In this document: piece by piece, positions 7,069 through 11,635 of the stretch
Position numbering within the stretch: position 1 is the first letter of the stretch
How the letters are laid out: every line of letters begins with the position of its first letter
Assembly (NCBI RefSeq): GCF_000611645.1
Contig: NW_014011775.1
Span: forward strand, 1 to 11,635
Direction: 5' to 3'
Length of the DNA: 11,635 nucleotides
From: Monoraphidium neglectum
Taxonomy: Eukaryota > Chlorophyta > Chlorophyceae > Sphaeropleales > Selenastraceae
The notes under the pieces: model-generated
The model's input: the letters and a program-made list of their open reading frames with translations, nothing else
The model's database searches: none
Told to the model about the DNA's origin: nothing
Program-made: the position numbers and the translations under genes

Positions 7069-9569
7069 CTAGATCACGGGGCTGCACACAACGCAGCACC
7101 CTCCGCCGCCTCGGCCGCTCGCCTTGCGGCGCGCCTCCCCGTCTTTCTTCCGCGTCTCCCCCTTTTCCGCCGCCCGCCCAGATCCCTTTCGCTCGTCCCG
7201 CGCCCCGCCCGCCTCCGCCCCCGCCGGCGCCGACGCAGCCGCCGCGGCGGCCGGCGTCGCGCCGGAGGTGCCGCCAAACGGCGCGGCTGCGGCCTGCGGC
7301 GGCGGCGTGACCGAGTCGCCGCCGCCTGTCATAGAGGTGTAGCCGGAGCTGCTCACAGTCGGCAGGGAGCGGGGGACGCCTGAGCGGTCGACGAGGGGGG
7401 CGGAAACGAGGTCCCCGCGGCCGACGCGGGCGGCGTGGGCGGCGGCGCCTCGGAGCAGCCAGGGGGTGGCGGCGATGTCCTGGGGGCGATTGTGCGTGAC
7501 GAGGGTTTTGGGAGAAGGCGGGCCGGAGGAAAAGGGATGCGTGTCCGAGCGGCGGTGGTGGGCATTGCGTGTCTGATGCGCTGGGCAGTAATCGCTGAGT
7601 GCTGCAAGCCTCGGGTCGGCCGATCAGGCAGAGTGTCTGTCAGCCCGCACCGCAGCATCACACAGGTGTGCGTCCCCCCAAAAGCAGCGCCTGCGGATTC
7701 CATCACACGCTCCCCTCCCCCTGCTCCCCGGCCAGCAACTCTTGCCTCCAAAGCGTGAGGGCCACCCTGCATCACTTGGCCTGCCACCATGCATGCGCCA
7801 TCAAACCCTGTCGCTGCCATGAAGCCCACAGAGCGAGCCGCCCTGTTGTGAGACGTGACGCGCAAAGGGCGGCCCGCGCCCACACCTCGAGAGATGCGCG
7901 CGCCTCAGGGTCCGGGTTGAGCATGCGCGCGATGAGGGCGCGGCACTCGGCGGTGACCCTTGGCGGCAGCGGCTGCGCGCGGCCGCGCAGGATCGCCGCG
8001 ATGTTGCTCTCAGCGCCGCCGGGCCGGTTGGGGTCCTGCGGCGGGCGCGGCGCGGCGAGGAGGGGCCAGGGCCATGGCCAGCCCGCAGGCCCGCGGGGGC
8101 GTCGGGCAGAGGCGTCAGGCACGGAGCTCGGCGGTCCGTGCACCAGTCGGCACCTTTACGTAAACCGCTCCAAACCACGCGAGCTTCCAATCAAGATAGC
8201 GCTGCCCCCGCGCGCATTGAGAGAGGGCGCCTCGATACACAACGCGCTTAGTAAGCACCAAAGCCGACATAACATTGTCTAGTGGACGGCCGCGACCCAC
8301 CGAGAAGGGGTACTGAGCCGACACCAGGACGTACAGCAGAACCCCCAGAGCCCAGGTGTCCACCTGGCGATGGGGGCCAGCCACCAGGGAGTGGGTGCTG
8401 AGTCAGGAATACGAGGCCGGCGGGTCGCAGCTGGGGGTTGCGGGATTTGGGTTGGGTGCGTGCAGCGGACGCCGGGCCAGAGCGGGTCAGCACAGGATCG
8501 CGCGGCGAGCGAAACGAGGCCGCGCGGAGGTCGCAGGCGCGGCTGCGGCTGCTCAGCCGGCGCGGCGATTGATGACGCGGTGCGCAGGCCGCAGATACAG
8601 GAGGACGACCCCCGGGCGCAGGGGCACATCTCAACGGACGCGGCGCGCCCCGGGTCCTTGCAGCCATGTACGCACTTTTGTCCGTCCCTCGGCCCCGGCG
8701 GACTCGTCGTGACAGCACTGATTGACTTGACAAACCAGCTCCCTTCTTGCGCACACGCACGCCGCTCGCCTGCCTCAAGCACTATCCCACCTGGCTGCGA
8801 AACCATCCGCTCTACATGCACACCCAGCCGTCACTCAAGCACATGCCCGCTCACCTTCCGGGCATCGTAGGGCAGCGCCGCGGCGCCGTTTTGGAAGTAT
8901 GCGGGCGGCTGGAAGCCGGGGCCGCCCGCCGCGTCGGGCGCGCCGCCCGTAATCATCTCGGGTGACATGTACTCTACGAGTGGTGGGCGTCGCACGCGCA
9001 GTCCGAGGTTTGCATGGTCCAAGATTAGCGAGGCGGAGCGGGCGCGGGCGATTGGGGTGGGGCGGCATGTACTCCTTCAGGTGGCGAGGGCGCACTACGA
9101 CATGGATAGCTGGTGGTCATCTTTGGGGGCATGTGCTCTGGGTGGCGCACGAGAGAGCAGATCGTGGTTGTATGAGCGGCGAGACGCGGGCGATTGGGGT
9201 GGGGCAGGGACCATGGGAGGCGCGGGCCTGATCGGGGTGCAAGCGGGCCTGAGTGTACGTTGTTGGGGCGAGTTGCAGCGCTTGACGGCGGGGGTGCTGG
9301 TTCTCATCAGAATTTAGGGTTTAGGGCCAAGGGGCTGCAGCGAAGCTCAGCTGCCGGGGGTTTGGAGGGTTGGGCTGCCCGTCGCACCTGGCGTGCCAAT
9401 GCCTATGGTCCTGGCGCTCTCGATGTGCTTGGTGAGGCCAAAGTCGATGACCTTCACTGCGTGGGTGGCGCGCTGGATGACGGCATTCTCGAGCTGCACA
9501 GGTTTTCGTTTGGAGGGATGAATTGCCACATAGATTAGCGCGCGCGCGTACGTGTGTCTTGTGTGTGTA

Positions 9570-9614
<45 letters not shown>

Positions 9615-11350
9615 ATGCGCGCGTGTGCGTGCGTGCGTGCGTGCGTGCGCGCACGCATGGGTGTGCGTGCGCCGTCTGAACGGCAGGCTGAGGTGTACGC
9701 TGATGCTGCGTGGCAGTGCCGACTGCCGTGCCGCCCGGCAGCTTTGCTGGGGCCCCGTTCCCCGCAGTGTCCATTTCGCATTGCTTGTGGGTCCGAGGTC
9801 CGGCTTGCTAATGATGTCATGATGATGTCATCACCTTCAGGTCCCGGTGGGCGTAGCCATTGCTGCGTTGACGCGGGCAGTATGGGTGCGAGGAAATGGG
9901 GCGTCAGGGGGGAGGCGGTTGATGGGGGCAGCTGGGGCGAGGGCGGCGGGTCCGACAAATGTAATGAGGAAGGCGGACAGCTGTCATGTTTAGTGAGGCA
10001 GCGGGGTGGTGTCGTACAACACGCAAGTTCCCGGGTGCAGCAAGAGGAAGTAAGGGGGTGAGCAAGGGCAGCGACGGACAGGTGTATGGTAAGGGCTCTG
10101 CAGATCAGCACATAATATGAGTCATGGGCGGGGGGCGTCCTGGTGGGACCCCATGTGTGGCTCGCCGCCGCTGCTCACTCGTGCATGTAGGCCACAGCCT
10201 TCAGCACCTGTGAAACGTGTGCGTTCAGGCTCAGCGGTCCATCCGGTCCCGAAAGTTGGTGCATCGTTCTGACGGCGCCCGTTGCATCAATCAGCTGCGG
10301 GCTTGCTGAAAGAAAACAGAAACGGACCATCCTATTGCCAGGAATAGCGCGGCGCCCCATCCCTCCGCAGCCCTTTGGTATTCTGCTCGCTTTCCCAGCT
10401 TCGACCTATCTGCCTCCTGTTCCTTGCTGCGCACACATATGACTGCCATGTGGATCCAGATGCCCTTACCTGTGCAAAGTAGAACGCCTGAGCAAGCACC
10501 AGAAGATGATGGAGGGTTGGGCGGGGTGACACATGTGAGCGCCCGACAAACGCGATGCCAGTCTACCAGAACAGGAGCTGCTGGCATGGCAGTTGCTCAC
10601 GTGTCAGCAGCAGGGTGCGTTGCAGCTGCTCGTGACCGCGACCACACATGTTTGTGAGCGCTGGCTTCAGCCGTCAACGGCAGAATGGCAATTTGCAGCC
10701 GGCCGCACCACACGCCCCAATTGAACCCAACTCGACAGCAGCACATCACAGCACAGCACAGCACAGCACAGCACAGCACAGCACAGCACAGCACAGCACA
10801 GCACAGCACAGCACAGCACAGCACAGCACAGCACAGCACAGCACAAGCACAAGCACAAGCACAAGCGCAACAGCCCCAGTGATCCATTGGTCTCAAAGCA
10901 TCAATCGCCTCGACCTCATCCTCACCGCCTCCTCCTCGCTCAGTGCGCCCCCCCTCTCATTGATCAGCTCCAGCAGGTCGGGGCCATCAACGAGCTCCCA
11001 CTGCCGGCCGTGTTATAGGGGCGGGTTTTGGGGGCGTTTTTGGGGGGCAGTTGTTCGGGGCGGTTTGCTTCAGGGGCACATATCGTGGGATGTCAGCAGG
11101 TTTTGGCCGCGCTCTGGCCGGTCTAACCGGGGTGTCTGGTGCTCTCAACCCAGCAGGCCACGTGCGGGGCGCCCCCCGAATGAGCTGGCGCTGTGAGCGC
11201 ACATCGCACGCAAGCGCCGTGCGACCCCGGCGCAACCGGGCGCCGCGCCGCGCTGCGCACCACGATGACGAGCAGGCGCCTGTCATGGTCCGCGTAGACG
11301 TCGCGCGCCATAGCGATGTTGGGGTGCACGTTGTTCGCGCTGAACGTCAC
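7069..11350 (-). CDS. Canonical Ser/Thr protein kinase, CAMK/SnRK2-like, 3' ten exons (5' part not in view)
   Basis: Exons in coding order: 11350-11261, 11000-10926, 10487-10470, 10207-10179, 9862-9835, 9493-9388, 8973-8855, 8363-8301, 8035-7886 and 7479-7069. Every junction has GT/AG ends and matching phase, giving 362 residues. Visible motifs, numbered within this part: HPNI at 9-12, HRDLKLEN at 76-83 with catalytic Asp78, Lys80 and Asn83, DFG at 97-99, GTPEYMSPE ending at Glu121, D-T-W-A-L-G from 157, YPFSDP at about 173-178 and the late Arg222. All core catalytic residues in the visible part are present. HRDLKLEN and the YPF-DP segment recall SnRK2 kinases, but the family is not certain. 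The region between SPE and D-T-W is about 20 residues longer than usual. The tail is Ala/Gly/Ser-rich, then charged, ending in CCVVCSPVI with a Cys cluster that might be lipid-modified. The glycine loop, beta-3 Lys and alpha-C Glu must lie upstream. Substrate unknown. Confidence 0.85.
7480..7885 (-). other. Intron of kinase B between the last two exons
   Basis: The intron starts GTGTGG after the codons for RASLE and ends in CCCCCAG before DIAATPWLL. Joining gives a natural kinase C-lobe end (RASLE-DIAATPWL, comparable to RITIEEIL-HPWL in the family). Nothing else was seen inside it. Confidence 0.7.
9043..9205. repeat. 21-bp direct repeat inside a kinase B intron
   Basis: A 21-bp sequence with core GCGATTGGGGTGGGGC occurs at 9043-9063 and again at 9185-9205, with start points 142 bp apart. 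Both copies lie in the intron between the exons at 9493-9388 and 8973-8855. A local duplication is the simplest explanation. Confidence 0.6.
9313..9326 (+). repeat. Two copies of the telomere-type unit TTTAGGG
   Basis: TTTAGGG is repeated twice in tandem at 9313-9326 in an intron of kinase B. This unit is the plant-type telomere repeat, found also in many green algae. Two copies may be chance or the scar of a repaired break. Confidence 0.5.
9539..9660. repeat. Alternating purine-pyrimidine tract: (CG)n, (TG)20, (TGCG)n
   Basis: A CG run at 9539-9548 leads into a mixed stretch, then 20 TG dinucleotides at 9574-9613 and about six TGCG units near 9626-9650. It sits in the intron between the exons at 9862-9835 and 9493-9388 of kinase B, starting about 45 nt from the acceptor. 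Such tracts can adopt left-handed (Z) DNA and are highly length-variable. Confidence 0.9.
10470..10487 (-). other. 18-nt micro-exon of kinase B encoding AFYFAQ
   Basis: On the minus strand, CTTGCTCAG precedes and GTAAGGGC follows 18 bases that encode Ala-Phe-Tyr-Phe-Ala-Gln in phase 0. The neighbouring exons end in SEEEA and start with VLKAVAYMHD. Without this piece the alpha-E helix would lack six residues; with it the region reads EEEA-AFYFAQ-VLKAVAY, as in ordinary protein kinases. The fit of length, phase, both splice signals and residue type makes the micro-exon likely. Confidence 0.75.
10751..10845. repeat. GCACA pentanucleotide microsatellite, 19 copies
   Basis: GCACA is repeated 19 times without interruption at 10751-10845. 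It passes directly into a hexanucleotide GCACAA array (four perfect copies and one variant, about 10841-10870). Both lie in the kinase B intron between the exon at 11000-10926 and the micro-exon. Confidence 0.9.
10841..10870. repeat. GCACAA hexanucleotide array
   Basis: Four perfect GCACAA units at 10841-10864 are followed by GCGCAA at 10865-10870. The array abuts the GCACA pentamer array and probably arose from it by gain of one A per unit, followed by expansion. Confidence 0.8.
11018..11047 (+). other. Four closely spaced G-tracts (possible G-quadruplex)
   Basis: Plus-strand runs of 4, 3, 5 and 6 G occur at 11018-11021, 11023-11025, 11030-11034 and 11042-11047 with short loops. On the transcribed minus-strand sense this is the C-rich pyrimidine stretch leading to the acceptor of the exon starting at 11000, so splicing alone may explain the composition. 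Confidence 0.45.
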
Positions 11351-11635
11351 CTGGGGGTGTTTGCAGTGTTGGTTGGCGGGGATGTGGTGCTGGAAGCGAT
11401 GTATGAGGAGAGGCTCGGCCGTGGCGTGCCCGTTCTGATGCCGGATTCATGACCAGTTACGTGCGTTCCGGACCCTTGCAGCTGTGGCGCAGTTGCAACG
11501 ACCGCGAATGGAGCGGGCCGCAGCTGTCCGCTGCCGCCCCGCCCGGCGACCTCGTCAGCAGCGTTGACACGCCTGGGTGCAGGCTTGCTAGGCAGTTTGC
11601 ACCACGTCCGATGCGTTTCGAACGCATGCACACAC
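11351..11635 (-). other. Upstream part of kinase B gene, probably intron; no exon recognised
   Basis: The exon starting at 11350 is preceded by CACCCCCAG, a good acceptor, so this stretch should be intron or hold an earlier exon. No glycine-rich loop, AxK motif or phase-compatible donor was found in any minus-strand frame. A long open frame here (about 94 codons) has no kinase features. Confidence 0.5.

Noticed and set aside
9523..9822. Plus- and minus-strand open frames rich in CV or HT repeats
   Set aside because: They come from the TG/TGCG repeat in the kinase B intron and have no independent support.
10648..11196. Plus-strand open frame with repeated HSTAQ pentapeptides
   Set aside because: It is a direct product of the GCACA microsatellite, which lacks stops in this frame. 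The region is an intron of the minus-strand kinase.
11347..11631. 94-codon minus-strand open frame upstream of the first visible kinase B exon
   Set aside because: It is in a different frame from the kinase exon across the acceptor and contains no glycine loop or AxK motif. It is more likely intronic.

Overview
This window looks like nuclear DNA from a GC-rich, intron-rich eukaryote, most likely a green alga (Chlorophyta, possibly Chlorophyceae). The reasons are GC-rich codons ending in C or G, many introns of about 90 to 490 nt with GTGAG-type donors and GCAG-type acceptors, long Ala/Gly/Pro/Ser stretches in proteins, TGTAA poly(A)-type signals and simple-sequence repeats inside introns. No bacterial operon, ribosome binding site, rRNA or convincing tRNA was seen. 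The species call is inference.

Layout from left to right. (1) 1-610, minus strand: the 5' part of a gene of unknown function. Three phase-consistent exons encode an Ala/Pro/Gly-rich N-terminus, and the gene runs off the left edge. (2) 611-2097: a divergent intergenic (promoter) region with two hairpin-forming inverted repeats. (3) 2098-4837, plus strand: a complete four-exon protein kinase gene (659 aa). Its kinase domain has a divergent catalytic loop and is followed by a long low-complexity and coiled-coil tail. (4) 4838-7068: a convergent intergenic/3' UTR region of about 2.2 kb, without a supportable gene, holding one poly(A)-type signal for each neighbour and a 15-bp inverted repeat. (5) 7069-11350, minus strand: the 3' ten exons of a second, canonical Ser/Thr protein kinase (362 aa visible). 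It resembles the CAMK/SnRK2 type in places and includes an apparent 18-nt micro-exon. Its N-lobe start lies beyond the right edge or in exons that could not be identified.

Both kinases were rebuilt by hand from splice signals, reading phase and conserved kinase motifs. They are tail to tail and do not look like recent duplicates: one has an altered HRD motif and lacks the metal-binding Asn, the other is fully canonical. No pathway can be assigned from the sequence. The most interesting items are the divergent catalytic loop of kinase A, the micro-exon of kinase B, and several hairpins and intronic repeats.
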